A DNA stretch of 64,000 nt from Jiulongibacter sediminis (GCF_001306455.1 NZ_LGTQ01000005.1:558001-622000), one strand, 5' to 3'. Positions 33,863-42,278 are shown, counted from the first letter of the stretch. Program-made: numbers and translations. The notes: a model not told the origin generated them from the letters alone.

Positions 33863-34476
33863 TGCATCCATTTAGAGAAAAAACACCCTTAAGAAGACCT
33901 GATAGAGCTAAATGTGAGCATTATAGCTCATACCTGAAGACACTCCGTGAAGACTTTACCCAAAGGTGTGGGTATTGCAATGACTTAGATAATTATCGAA
34001 TTAGAAGTTTTACCATAGATCACTTTGTTCCACAAAAGCCTATAGGATTTAAGACCACTATTGCTCCGAATTACTACTATAACCTTGTCTATGCATGCAG
34101 GTATTGTAATACCTCTAAAACTAACAAATGGCCGACCAATGACGAGAAGGTTCACAATGATGGCTCTAGAGGCTTTATTGACCCTGTTAAGCAAGAATAT
34201 ACTGATCTGTATAAAAGAACAAAATCAGGTAGAATTGTACCTGTAGATGACAAGAACGCGTTGGCTCATGATATCATAGCTGAGTTGAAGCTATGGCAGC
34301 CAATTCATGAACGGATGTGGAAATTCGAAAAGATTGACCGACTGATTGAGCAAATTGAACTGAGATTGAGCAAGGTAAAAGACCAGGCCGCTAAGGAAGT
34401 AGCAGAGGCTATTCATTACAAGCTCCTTAAGAGCTGGAGGGAGATTCAAAAAGGAATCTTTGTTGACAATGATTAA
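33862..34476 (+). CDS. HNH endonuclease
   Basis: 204 residues. An HNH fold with zinc-knuckle Cys pairs: CGYC (36-39), FTIDHFVPQ with the catalytic-type Asp53-His54, NLVYACRYCNTSKTNKW with Asn74, CxxC (79-82), Asn83 and Lys86. The C-terminal half is helical (RMWKFEKIDRLIEQIELRLSK) and may bind a partner. McrA-type HNH proteins cut DNA in many restriction and phage-defence systems. Stop/start overlaps on both sides place it in a fixed order between receiver and methyltransferase, and it is the likely effector. Target specificity is unknown. Confidence 0.9.
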   Translation: MHPFREKTPLRRPDRAKCEHYSSYLKTLREDFTQRCGYCNDLDNYRIRSFTIDHFVPQKPIGFKTTIAPNYYYNLVYACRYCNTSKTNKWPTNDEKVHNDGSRGFIDPVKQEYTDLYKRTKSGRIVPVDDKNALAHDIIAELKLWQPIHERMWKFEKIDRLIEQIELRLSKVKDQAAKEVAEAIHYKLLKSWREIQKGIFVDND

Positions 34477-36298
34477 TGATCTATTCTCATATCTCAAGTT
34501 TTATTCAAAAAAAACTTTAGAAGTCGATAAACTTCTTGTTTCTGCCTTTTTGTACACCAATGAATTGACTGATAGAGCTAACGGCTTTCTTCAGGACTAT
34601 CTCATTCACCCTGAAGAACCGGATTTTCAAGACCTATCGGATTTCATGGCAATTCACAGTCTTGTAGATCTTGAGGAATTAGTAGCACTATTTGAGTTTG
34701 TTATTTCACCTGCCGAAAAGATCGTTTCGGGTGCAGTTTATACTCCCAAAAACATAAGAAACTACATCTTAGATAAGTGTTTGAATGATCTGGATGATTT
34801 AAATTCTGTAATGATCTGTGACCCTGCATGTGGATGTTCAGGTTTTTTGTTTTCTGCTGCAAGAATCATCAAGCATGAAACCAAAAGAGCATACTATCAA
34901 ATATTTGCAGAGAATCTATTCGGTTTGGATATTCAAGAATATGCAATCACACGCTCAAAAATTTTATTGAACCTTTTGGCAATTAGTGAAGGGGAGATAA
35001 ATACAGAGTTTCAATTCAATCTTTTTACTGGGAATTCATTAAGCTTTCATTGGGCTGAGCATATAGAGGGCTTTGACGGTTTTACGACAATTGTAGGGAA
35101 TCCACCTTATGTATGTTCGAGAAACATAGACGACGAATCAAAACGATTGATTTTTGATTGGGAGGTTAGTTCTTCAGGTCACCCTGATCTTTATATTCCA
35201 TTTTTTCAAATTGGTTATGAAAACCTCAAACCTGATGGCAAACTTGGCTTTATTACCATGAATACCTTCTTTAAAAGCGTTAATGGTAGGGCTTTAAGAC
35301 AATATTTTGAAGATAAATCTATTTTGTTGCAGATTCTTGATTTTGGAAGTAATCAGATTTTTCAAAGTAAATCAACATATACTTGTATTTGTATTATTCA
35401 AAAAGCTGAATCCAATGAAATTAAATTTGCAACCGGTGATAAAAACTTTTTGGATAAAAAAATTCTCTTCCATTCGATTCCATATACTAAACTAAACCAT
35501 AGAAATGGTTGGAACCTTCGACATCATGATCTATTGAGCCAGATTGAAAATACTGGTCAGCCATTTGGGGAGTTATACTCTACACGAAATGGGATTGCAA
35601 CACTTAAAAATCATATTTATATTTTCACTGAAATTAAAGAAGATAGAGATTACTACTACCTAGAGAATGGGGCTGTATACCCGATAGAAAAGGAAATTTG
35701 TAAAGACATTATTAATCCGAATAAATTCACTAAAGCAACCTCAATAGATCAATTAACTGAGAAAGTTATTTTCCCATATAGTTTTGATGATTCTGGCCAT
35801 GCAAGATTGATTTCCGAGCATAAAATGAAAGAAGAATATCCAAAGGCCTATGAGTATCTCAAGTCGAAAAAAGAGTTATTGGCAAGTAGAGATAAGGGTA
35901 ATGGGAAATATGAAAACTGGTACGCCTATGGAAGAAATCAATCCTTAGAGAAATATAAGTTTAAAATGTTTTTTCCTCATATAACTCCACATATTCCCAA
36001 TTATACCATCAGTACGGATGAAAACTTGCTTTTTTATAATGGTATTGCAGTGGTGTCTGAGAAAGAGCAAGAGCTAAATTTTCTCAAGAAACTCATGAGT
36101 TCGGACTTATTCTGGTTTTATGTTATTCATTCGAGCAAACCTTATGGATCAGGTTACTTCTCGCTAAGTAGAAACTATATCAAGGGTTTTGGTGTGGCGG
36201 AATTTAGTGAAGAAGAAAAGTCCGATATTGCCCACTTGGAGCAACCCGTGGTTAACGAATTAATCAATAGGAAATATGGTATTGATCCTTATGTTTGA
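34469..36298 (+). CDS. N6-adenine DNA methyltransferase (Eco57I/TaqI-like)
   Basis: 609 residues from the ATG at 34469, overlapping the HNH stop by 8 bp; a TTG three codons earlier is possible. Motif I DPACGCSGFLF (118-128) binds SAM, VGNPPYV (209-215) is the gamma-type catalytic NPPY, and GAVYTPKNIRNYI precedes them as in bifunctional Type IIG-like enzymes. The C-terminal part (KMFFPHITPHIPNYT, SSDLFWFYVIHSSKPYGSG, YIKGF) resembles the TaqI-type specificity domain. No PD-(D/E)XK nuclease motif is seen in the N-terminal 90 residues, so it should be a methyltransferase only, with cleavage supplied by the HNH protein. Recognition sequence unknown. Confidence 0.92.
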   Translation: MINDLFSYLKFYSKKTLEVDKLLVSAFLYTNELTDRANGFLQDYLIHPEEPDFQDLSDFMAIHSLVDLEELVALFEFVISPAEKIVSGAVYTPKNIRNYILDKCLNDLDDLNSVMICDPACGCSGFLFSAARIIKHETKRAYYQIFAENLFGLDIQEYAITRSKILLNLLAISEGEINTEFQFNLFTGNSLSFHWAEHIEGFDGFTTIVGNPPYVCSRNIDDESKRLIFDWEVSSSGHPDLYIPFFQIGYENLKPDGKLGFITMNTFFKSVNGRALRQYFEDKSILLQILDFGSNQIFQSKSTYTCICIIQKAESNEIKFATGDKNFLDKKILFHSIPYTKLNHRNGWNLRHHDLLSQIENTGQPFGELYSTRNGIATLKNHIYIFTEIKEDRDYYYLENGAVYPIEKEICKDIINPNKFTKATSIDQLTEKVIFPYSFDDSGHARLISEHKMKEEYPKAYEYLKSKKELLASRDKGNGKYENWYAYGRNQSLEKYKFKMFFPHITPHIPNYTISTDENLLFYNGIAVVSEKEQELNFLKKLMSSDLFWFYVIHSSKPYGSGYFSLSRNYIKGFGVAEFSEEEKSDIAHLEQPVVNELINRKYGIDPYV

Positions 36299-36341
36299 TT
36301 TTGAATACTTATTTTTTCTTTCCCAAAATGAACATTTAAAC

Positions 36342-37568
36342 TTATGCAGCTTTATTTAATGTAGTCTTTTCGATTAAAGAAAATACTTTCTGAAGCTCAT
36401 GGTGATTTACTCTAGTATTCAAATAATGTTTCAAATAAGCCGTTGACTTCAAGCCCAAGGCAAAAGCTATCTGATCGTCATTAAGGCCGTAAATCGCCCT
36501 CAAGGTTTCAGCAAAAGTTTTCCGTCCTACCTTGGTAGTAATTTCTTTGTCAATACCACATCTTGAAGCCAAGTCTTTTAAATGGCTATTCAAACTTTGA
36601 TGGGCATATCTTGGCAAGTTCTGAAGGCCCCCGTATTTGTCAATTATTCTCAAAACACGATTGGTAAGCATTATACTATGAGGCACCAAAGTCTTCTGTC
36701 TGGCCATATCTACCCAGGAATTTCCGTATTGATCGAGATAGACAATACTCGATTTTACAATCCTGTCATAATCTCCAATGTGTTGTCCGATGTCACATAA
36801 TACAAGCAAAATATCTCTAACCTTATCTAAGCGACCTATTAACGCCTGATGTTCGATTGTAGAAACTTCATCAGGAGTTAAGAAAAGAGTTTCGGGTAAG
36901 CCTTCCCGATGGCGTAATATATCTTTTGTTTGAACTTTCATCTGCCATCCATCAGAGAGGTAAAAAGTCGAATCCACAATTTCCCGTAAGATTTGCCTAT
37001 GTTTATTCGCAGTAGTCTCTTTGAAATGGTAATTATACTTGAGTGCTTTAATGAAGTTGTTACAGAAATCGAGATCAATTACTGTGACCGGGGTATTGGC
37101 TGGATTCAATTTCAAATCATTCAGATAAGCCAGAAGATTCCTTTCATATTGTCGGTATCGACTAGCCGAGACCTTAGAAATTGTAAGGCCAATTTTTGAT
37201 TCCCTCCGTTCGTGAACTTTTATCAAGACTTCGGAAATAGTATTAACCCGAATTTCCTTTGTCTGAAATAAAGCATCAATACCATCCTGGTACTTTTTGA
37301 CAATAATTTCAGGACTCAAGGGCAGTTTGTTGGATTTCAAATGATGGAAAACACGAAGAAGGTCAGCCCTAATTTGGGACAAGCTTGTATTGATTTCAAT
37401 GTTTACCGGACTTGAGTGGTCCAGGTATTGTTTAGAAGAAATCCATTGGTCAGGGTGAATAATGTGACCCGTGGCAAAGTTCTTTTGCTCGTTGTTGTGG
37501 TGAACTCTACCGATAATGGATTTGTAAGGATTGTTTCTTGTAGGCCGAAGCCAGAAGGAAATTTTCAT
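36342..37568 (-). CDS. Tyrosine recombinase/integrase, divergent
   Basis: 408 residues from the ATG at 37568 (MKISFWLRPTRNNPYKSIIG, the usual N-terminal arm of Bacteroidota integrases); the 49 codons upstream run through a terminator and are not coding. A SAM-like core-binding domain (about 110-210) precedes the catalytic domain. Catalytic positions: Arg I is replaced by His263 (IGQHIGDYD where relatives have GxR), Lys292 is present, the HxxR box is KVGR (Arg349 kept, also seen in Bacteroidota relatives), the GH His is Leu373, and the nucleophile Tyr382 is present in KHYLNTR. It lies between the defence operon and the tRNA-Ser gene, convergent with the methyltransferase (43-bp gap). Confidence 0.85.
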   Translation of the reverse strand: MKISFWLRPTRNNPYKSIIGRVHHNNEQKNFATGHIIHPDQWISSKQYLDHSSPVNIEINTSLSQIRADLLRVFHHLKSNKLPLSPEIIVKKYQDGIDALFQTKEIRVNTISEVLIKVHERRESKIGLTISKVSASRYRQYERNLLAYLNDLKLNPANTPVTVIDLDFCNNFIKALKYNYHFKETTANKHRQILREIVDSTFYLSDGWQMKVQTKDILRHREGLPETLFLTPDEVSTIEHQALIGRLDKVRDILLVLCDIGQHIGDYDRIVKSSIVYLDQYGNSWVDMARQKTLVPHSIMLTNRVLRIIDKYGGLQNLPRYAHQSLNSHLKDLASRCGIDKEITTKVGRKTFAETLRAIYGLNDDQIAFALGLKSTAYLKHYLNTRVNHHELQKVFSLIEKTTLNKAA

Positions 37569-37703
37569 TGTACTGATATTGAATAAATTGAGATTAGTTA
37601 AGCGTTGAATTGCAACACTTGTGCCAACTGGTCGCACACCAAAATACCCGTGCGACCATTCTTGACGTATACGAGTATTAAGTACAGTAAAGGCAGAAGA
37701 AAA

Positions 37704-37728
37704 AAAGGGCTCCAAAATGGAGCCCTTT
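37704..37728 (-). terminator. Terminator following tRNA-Ser
   Basis: Perfect 10-bp stem (AAAGGGCTCC 37704-37713 with 37719-37728) with a T-run on the minus strand, 20 bp after the tRNA 3' end. It lies inside the element, between the attachment site and the integrase, so the element supplies the tRNA's terminator. Confidence 0.8.
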
Positions 37729-37747
37729 ACTCTATATTATAGTTTTC

Positions 37748-37781
37748 GCAGAGGGAGAGGGATTCGAACCCCCGGACCTTT
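37748..37781. repeat. Right attachment site within tRNA-Ser
   Basis: Copy of the 34-bp direct repeat whose degenerate partner is at 30448-30481. It spans the tRNA-Ser 3' end through the T arm into the variable arm, the usual crossover region for tRNA-targeting integrases. Confidence 0.85.
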
Positions 37782-37833
37782 GACAGTCAACGGTTTTCAA
37801 GACCGCCGCATTCGACCACTCTGCCATCCCTCT
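37749..37833 (-). tRNA. tRNA-Ser (anticodon UGA)
   Basis: 85 nt, class II tRNA. Acceptor AGAGGGA pairs with TCCCTCT, discriminator G; D arm GCAGAGTGGTCGAATGC; anticodon stem-loop CGGTCTTGAAAACCG giving TGA; long variable arm TGACTGTCAAAGGTCC; T arm GGGGGTTCGAATCCCTC. CCA is not encoded. The 3' half is the integration target of the element at 30448-37747. Confidence 0.97.
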
Positions 37834-37848
37834 AATCGAATGAGGATG

Positions 37849-37879
37849 CAAATGTATTTTGATAGATTTGATTTGTCAA
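37849..37879 (-). promoter_or_regulatory. tRNA-Ser promoter (TTG-N20-TACATTTG)
   Basis: On the minus strand a -33 TTG (37877-37879) is separated by 20 bp from -7 TACATTTG (37849-37856), within the 17-23 bp range of Bacteroidota promoters. The predicted start is a few bases before the tRNA 5' end at 37833. Confidence 0.7.
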
Positions 37880-37915
37880 GTACTCCTGAGTATTTTTTTT
37901 GACCTTTTTTCGGCC

Positions 37916-39199
37916 TCAGGATTCAATTCCTTGTTTATAAGCCTCTAAGGCTCGTTCCCTAGCTTCTTTGTGATCTACCATCGGATTTACATATTTGTCG
38001 GTGCCGAATTCAGGTACCCATTTTTTGATGTATTTATGTTGTTTATCGAATTTGTCTATCTGCGTCATCGGATTGAAAATCCTGAAATATGGGGCCGCAT
38101 CACAACCCGTTCCGGCAGCCCACTGCCAGTTGCCGTTATTGGAGGATAGCTCGTAGTCCAGAAGCTTTTCAGCAAAATAAGCCTCACCCCATTTCCAGTC
38201 GATTAGGAGATGTTTACATAAGAAACTGGCCACCACCATTCTGACTCTATTATGCATGTATCCGGTGGCATTGAGTTCTCTCATGCCGGCGTCTACCATG
38301 GCATATCCGGTTTCTCCGTTGCACCATTTTTTGAAGTCATCTTCATTATTTCGCCATTTAATACCGTCATATTTTGATCTGAAATTATTCTTCACCACAG
38401 AGGGGTAATTGTAGAGAATTTGCATGAAAAACTCACGCCAAATCAACTCATTCATGAACTTCTGCTCCTCTTTGCCAAGCTTTGAGATAATATCTCTGAT
38501 ACTCACGGTGCCAAACCGCAAATGCGGACTCAGGTAACTTGTGGCATCCTTGGCAGGGAAATTTCTTACAGAGTCATACTTGTCAAGATCAGACAAATCA
38601 TAATCCCTGACTTCTATCTCTGACTTTTCAAAACCTATATCTTTTAGGGAAGGAAAGTCAACTTCAAATTCATGAAAATTAGGTCTCCTCGGCAGTTCCT
38701 GAACTGAGAAATCTTTCTTTTTAAACTGGCTGAGCCACTTATTTTTATAAGGCGTATAAACCGTGTACGGGTCTCCATCGTCTTTTACAACCTCTTTCTC
38801 CTCAAAAATGACCTGATCTTTGAAGCGATGAAAATCGATCTCCCGCTCTTTTAATATGTCCCTGATGGCTCCGTCTCGTCGACGAGCATAAGGTTCGTAG
38901 TCCTTATTGGTATAAACGGCCTCAATTTCATACTCTTCAATCAATTCTGACCAAACCTTTTCAGGCTCTCCATGTTTGACTAATAAACTTGAATTATGAT
39001 CGGATAGCTTCTGATTGATTTTCTCCAGCTGCTGGTGAATAAAAGTCACTCTGGCGTCATTTGACGGTAATTCTTTGAGAATCTTCTCATCAAAAATAAA
39101 TAGACAAAGAACCGGATTGCCTTGTTTGAGAGCTTCAATAAGTGCGGTATTATCAAAAAGTCGGAGGTCTCGTCTAAACCAGAATATGTTGAGTTTCAT
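37916..39199 (-). CDS. phrB: Deoxyribodipyrimidine photolyase
   Basis: 427 residues. Class I CPD photolyase that repairs UV-induced cyclobutane dimers with FAD and light. N-terminal NIFWFRRDLRLFDNTAL, antenna-domain VYTNKDYEPYARRRD, and FAD-binding LRFGTVSIRD, ELIWREFFMQILYNYP, MRELNATGYMHNRVRM, LLIDWKWGEAYFAEKLLDYE and SNNGNWQWAAGTGCDAAPYFRIFNP. It is 8 bp downstream of the SDR gene and probably cotranscribed. Confidence 0.96.
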   Translation of the reverse strand: MKLNIFWFRRDLRLFDNTALIEALKQGNPVLCLFIFDEKILKELPSNDARVTFIHQQLEKINQKLSDHNSSLLVKHGEPEKVWSELIEEYEIEAVYTNKDYEPYARRRDGAIRDILKEREIDFHRFKDQVIFEEKEVVKDDGDPYTVYTPYKNKWLSQFKKKDFSVQELPRRPNFHEFEVDFPSLKDIGFEKSEIEVRDYDLSDLDKYDSVRNFPAKDATSYLSPHLRFGTVSIRDIISKLGKEEQKFMNELIWREFFMQILYNYPSVVKNNFRSKYDGIKWRNNEDDFKKWCNGETGYAMVDAGMRELNATGYMHNRVRMVVASFLCKHLLIDWKWGEAYFAEKLLDYELSSNNGNWQWAAGTGCDAAPYFRIFNPMTQIDKFDKQHKYIKKWVPEFGTDKYVNPMVDHKEARERALEAYKQGIES

Positions 39200-39207
39200 A
39201 AATTGTT

Positions 39208-39900
39208 TTAATTCTTTATGGATGAAATACCACCGTCAATATGATGGATTTGGCCGGTAATCCAAGTGGCTTCATCAGATAAAAGGAAAGCCGCCATAGA
39301 AGCAATATCGTCTGCCGAACCAATTCTTTTCAAAGGATGTCTTTCGGCGTTCGCCTCTTTCTTCTGATCAGAGTTTAAAAGTTTTGATGCCAGAGGTGTA
39401 TCTGTTACTGAAGGGGCTATGGCATTCACACGAATTGCTGGGGCAAGTTCAGCAGCCAAAGCCCTGGTTAATCCCTCCAGAGCTCCTTTCGTCGCTGAAA
39501 CCTGGGCATGAAAAGGAAAGCCGCTTTGCACCGCAACCGTCGAAAAAGTCAACACCGATCCACTTTTTGACTTTTTTAAGGCTGGTAAAGCTTTGTTCAA
39601 AATATTGACAAAACCGACTACCTGCAGTTTGTAATCATTCAAATAATCATCAGCTTGAAGTCGCCCAAAAGGTTTGAGATTGATGGTGCCCGGGCAATAA
39701 ACCAAACCATCTAAAAATTCGGGTAGGAAATCAATTCCGCCGGAATCATTGACATCAAAATGATGGTATTCCAGATTCTTTTTATTCTCCGTTTGATGTT
39801 CAAAATAGGTGGCAATGACTTTGTGGCCTTGCGAGGATAGTTTTTCAGCCAGCGTTTTGCCAATTCCGCTGGAGGCTCCGATAATAAGATAGGTTTTCAT
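39208..39900 (-). CDS. SDR-family protein lacking the catalytic Tyr
   Basis: 230 residues. NAD(P)-binding GASSGIG (8-14), LVYCPGTIN in place of NNAG and LTFSTVAVQSG with the catalytic-region Ser are visible. The usual YxxxK reads VSATKGALEGL, so Tyr is replaced by Val while Lys is kept. The C-terminal RVNAIAPSVTDTPLA and HIDGG are standard. SDRs of this form next to photolyase genes are known in several proteobacteria and Bacteroidota, so the loss is probably family-wide. Catalytic activity is doubtful; role with photolyase unknown. Confidence 0.85.
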   Translation of the reverse strand: MKTYLIIGASSGIGKTLAEKLSSQGHKVIATYFEHQTENKKNLEYHHFDVNDSGGIDFLPEFLDGLVYCPGTINLKPFGRLQADDYLNDYKLQVVGFVNILNKALPALKKSKSGSVLTFSTVAVQSGFPFHAQVSATKGALEGLTRALAAELAPAIRVNAIAPSVTDTPLASKLLNSDQKKEANAERHPLKRIGSADDIASMAAFLLSDEATWITGQIHHIDGGISSIKN

Positions 39901-39980
39901 ATTTTGGAAACATGTATCTACATCTATTAGTTTGATTTATTTAAAAATTGAACAAGAAAGGCTTTCACGGTCGGTTTGCC

Positions 39981-39988
39981 TATTTTTG
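39981..39988 (+). promoter_or_regulatory. -7 element TATTTTTG, promoter of the HD-lpx operon
   Basis: Exact TAnnTTTG match ending 5 bp before the ATG at 39994. The transcription start would fall on or next to the start codon, implying a leaderless or nearly leaderless mRNA. It also shows that the longer frame from 39976 is not the real start. Confidence 0.45.
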
Positions 39989-39993
39989 CGGCA

Positions 39994-41259
39994 ATGAAGA
40001 ACAAGCGTAAGATTTTCAATGATCCCGTTTACGGTTTTGTCAAAATACCGAACGACCTGATTTTTGATCTTATTGAACATCCGTATTTCCAACGGCTGCG
40101 AAGAATTAAGCAGTTGGGGCTTGCCGATTTCGTCTATCCCGGTGCTCTACACTCCCGTTTTCAGCATGCTATCGGAGCCATGCATTTGATGACTCAGACT
40201 TTGAATTCATTGGAGTCAAAAGGTATTATGATTATGGATATTGAGCGTGAAGCGGCTCAAATTGCCATTTTATTGCATGATATTGGTCACGGCCCGTTCT
40301 CACACGTGCTTGAATATACCATTCTGGATGGCGTTTCTCATGAGGCTATAACGGATATGATTGTTGAGGAACTTAACAGCGAGTATCAGGGAAGGCTACA
40401 AATGGCTCTTCAAATGTTCAGAAACACTTACGCCCGTCCGTTTTTTCATCAATTGATTTCCAGCCAGCTGGATATGGACCGCATGGACTATATCAATCGC
40501 GATAGTTTCTTCACAGGGGTGGCCGAGGGAAGTATTGGTGTGGAGCGAATTATTAAAATGTTCACGGTCAAAAACAACCAGTTGATGGTTGAAGAAAAAG
40601 GCCTATTGAGCGTTGAAAATTTCCTTAATGCCCGCAGAATGATGTACTGGCAGGTGTACCTTCACAAGACTTCGGTGAGTGCAGAGGTGGTCCTTACCAA
40701 AGCTCTTGAACGTGTCAAAATGCTGCTCAGAGAGGGCAAACCGACCTTCTGCCCTGGTTATCTCAAACCTTTTCTGATTCAGGATGTTAACGCTGAAATG
40801 TTCAGAGAAGATAGCAGCTATTTGCAAAACTTCCTTCAACTTGATGATATGGATATCTGGTTTGCCATGAAAAACTGGCAGAACGAAGAAGACCCCATTC
40901 TCAGCTCGTTATCAAAGGCTTTTGTCAATCGAAAACTTTTCAAAGTAGCCATTTTTGAAGGTGGAGTAAGTGAGGAGTTAATTCATACGTTGAGATCAAA
41001 GCTACTTCAAAATGGGGTTAACCCAAACGACCTTAATTTTTACTATCAGACTGGCAAAATCAGTAACTCAGGCTATATTCCTGAGAATAGCCGCATAGAG
41101 ATTTTGATGAAATCGGGGGATATTCAGGATGTGGCTGAGGCCTCAGATTTACCAACAATTAAGGCTCTCGGTAAGATCGTAGAAAAACATTATCTATGTT
41201 GGACGAATGACGTATATTTGCAGGACGATATTTATCAAAGCCGGAACCAGCTTGTATGA
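39994..41259 (+). CDS. HD-domain phosphohydrolase (dNTPase-like)
   Basis: 421 residues from the ATG at 39994 ([19 protein letters not shown]). HD motif residues: RLRRIKQLG...[13 protein letters not shown] with the first metal His, [15 protein letters not shown] with the HD pair, and [17 protein letters not shown] with the C-terminal Asp. It belongs to the YwfO/SAMHD1-like group; dNTP or other nucleotide hydrolysis is possible. It overlaps lpxD by 4 bp (ATGA) and starts the lipid A operon, an arrangement conserved in Bacteroidota. Confidence 0.9.
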   Translation: MKNKRKIFNDPVYGFVKIPNDLIFDLIEHPYFQRLRRIKQLGLADFVYPGALHSRFQHAIGAMHLMTQTLNSLESKGIMIMDIEREAAQIAILLHDIGHGPFSHVLEYTILDGVSHEAITDMIVEELNSEYQGRLQMALQMFRNTYARPFFHQLISSQLDMDRMDYINRDSFFTGVAEGSIGVERIIKMFTVKNNQLMVEEKGLLSVENFLNARRMMYWQVYLHKTSVSAEVVLTKALERVKMLLREGKPTFCPGYLKPFLIQDVNAEMFREDSSYLQNFLQLDDMDIWFAMKNWQNEEDPILSSLSKAFVNRKLFKVAIFEGGVSEELIHTLRSKLLQNGVNPNDLNFYYQTGKISNSGYIPENSRIEILMKSGDIQDVAEASDLPTIKALGKIVEKHYLCWTNDVYLQDDIYQSRNQLV

Positions 41260-42278
41260 AATTTACAGTCCGACAAATCGCACACCTGATTGGTGGGGAA
41301 GTAGAAGGAGATGACAGTTTAGAGATAGATCAATTCTACAAAATTGAGGAAGGACAAAAAGGTGGAATCTCATTTCTGGCGAATCCCAAATACGAAAACC
41401 ACATCTATAAAACCGATTCCTCTGCCGTCATCGTTTCTGATCAGTTCAGACCTCAGAAAGCCGTAAAGTCTTCTTTGATAAAGGTTAAAGACCCATACAT
41501 GGCTTTCACAGAACTTCTCACTGAATACGAGAAAATATCAAGAAAAAAACAAACGGGTAGTGAACAGCCAGCATCTATCGCTGATGGTGCACAACTTGGC
41601 GAAGACGTTTTCGTCGGTGCTTTCAGTTACGTGAGTCCGGGAGTTAAAATTGGAGTCAATACGCAGATCGCTCAGCAGGTTTTCATCGGTGAAAATGTAA
41701 GCATAGGGGCAAACTGCATCATTCATCCAGGGGTGAAGATTTATAAAGAGAGTATTATTGAAGATAACTGCATCATTCACAGTGGAGTAGTTATTGGTTG
41801 TGATGGTTTTGGTTTTGCACCACAGGCTGATGGTTCTTATAAAACCATTCCTCAACTCGGGAATGTACATATTAAAAATAATGTGAGCATCGGTGCAAAC
41901 TCAACGATCGACAGAGCTACAATGGGAAGCACCATTATTGATGAAGGTGTTAAGCTGGACAATCTGGTTCAGGTGGCTCACAACGTTTCTATTGGTAAAA
42001 ACACAGTGATTGCCGCACAGGCTGGCATAGCGGGATCGACTAAAATCGGTGCCTACTGTGTTATCGGTGGTCAAGTGGGTTTTGTGGGGCATATTGAGAT
42101 TGCCGACGGTACAAAAATTGGAGCTCAGGCCGGTGTAAACAGTTCAATCAAAGAAAAAGGAACAAATGTGACCGGAACGCCACATTACGACCTTAAAAAA
42201 TATTTAAAATCTCAGGTGTACTTTAGAAAACTTCCTGAGATAATTAAGGAAATCGAAGATAAAACGAACAAGAAATGA
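41256..42278 (+). CDS. lpxD: UDP-3-O-acylglucosamine N-acyltransferase LpxD
   Basis: 340 residues. The N-terminal uridine-binding domain ([26 protein letters not shown]) is followed by left-handed beta-helix hexapeptide repeats and [30 protein letters not shown], the LpxD signature; [10 protein letters not shown] has the catalytic-type His. LpxD adds the second acyl chain in lipid A synthesis. Overlaps lpxC-fabZ by ATGA. Confidence 0.96.
   Translation: MKFTVRQIAHLIGGEVEGDDSLEIDQFYKIEEGQKGGISFLANPKYENHIYKTDSSAVIVSDQFRPQKAVKSSLIKVKDPYMAFTELLTEYEKISRKKQTGSEQPASIADGAQLGEDVFVGAFSYVSPGVKIGVNTQIAQQVFIGENVSIGANCIIHPGVKIYKESIIEDNCIIHSGVVIGCDGFGFAPQADGSYKTIPQLGNVHIKNNVSIGANSTIDRATMGSTIIDEGVKLDNLVQVAHNVSIGKNTVIAAQAGIAGSTKIGAYCVIGGQVGFVGHIEIADGTKIGAQAGVNSSIKEKGTNVTGTPHYDLKKYLKSQVYFRKLPEIIKEIEDKTNKK

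Noticed and set aside
30838-36298. Identification as Septu, Detocs or a standard Type II R-M system
   Set aside because: Septu pairs an ABC/SMC-type ATPase with an HNH, but this ATPase is GHKL. Detocs components have TPR-sensor kinases and a phosphatase-type effector, not seen here. A plain Type II system would not include a kinase and a receiver.
37569-37715. 49-codon N-terminal extension of the integrase
   Set aside because: It runs through the tRNA terminator hairpin; the family N-terminus MKISFWLRP begins at 37568.
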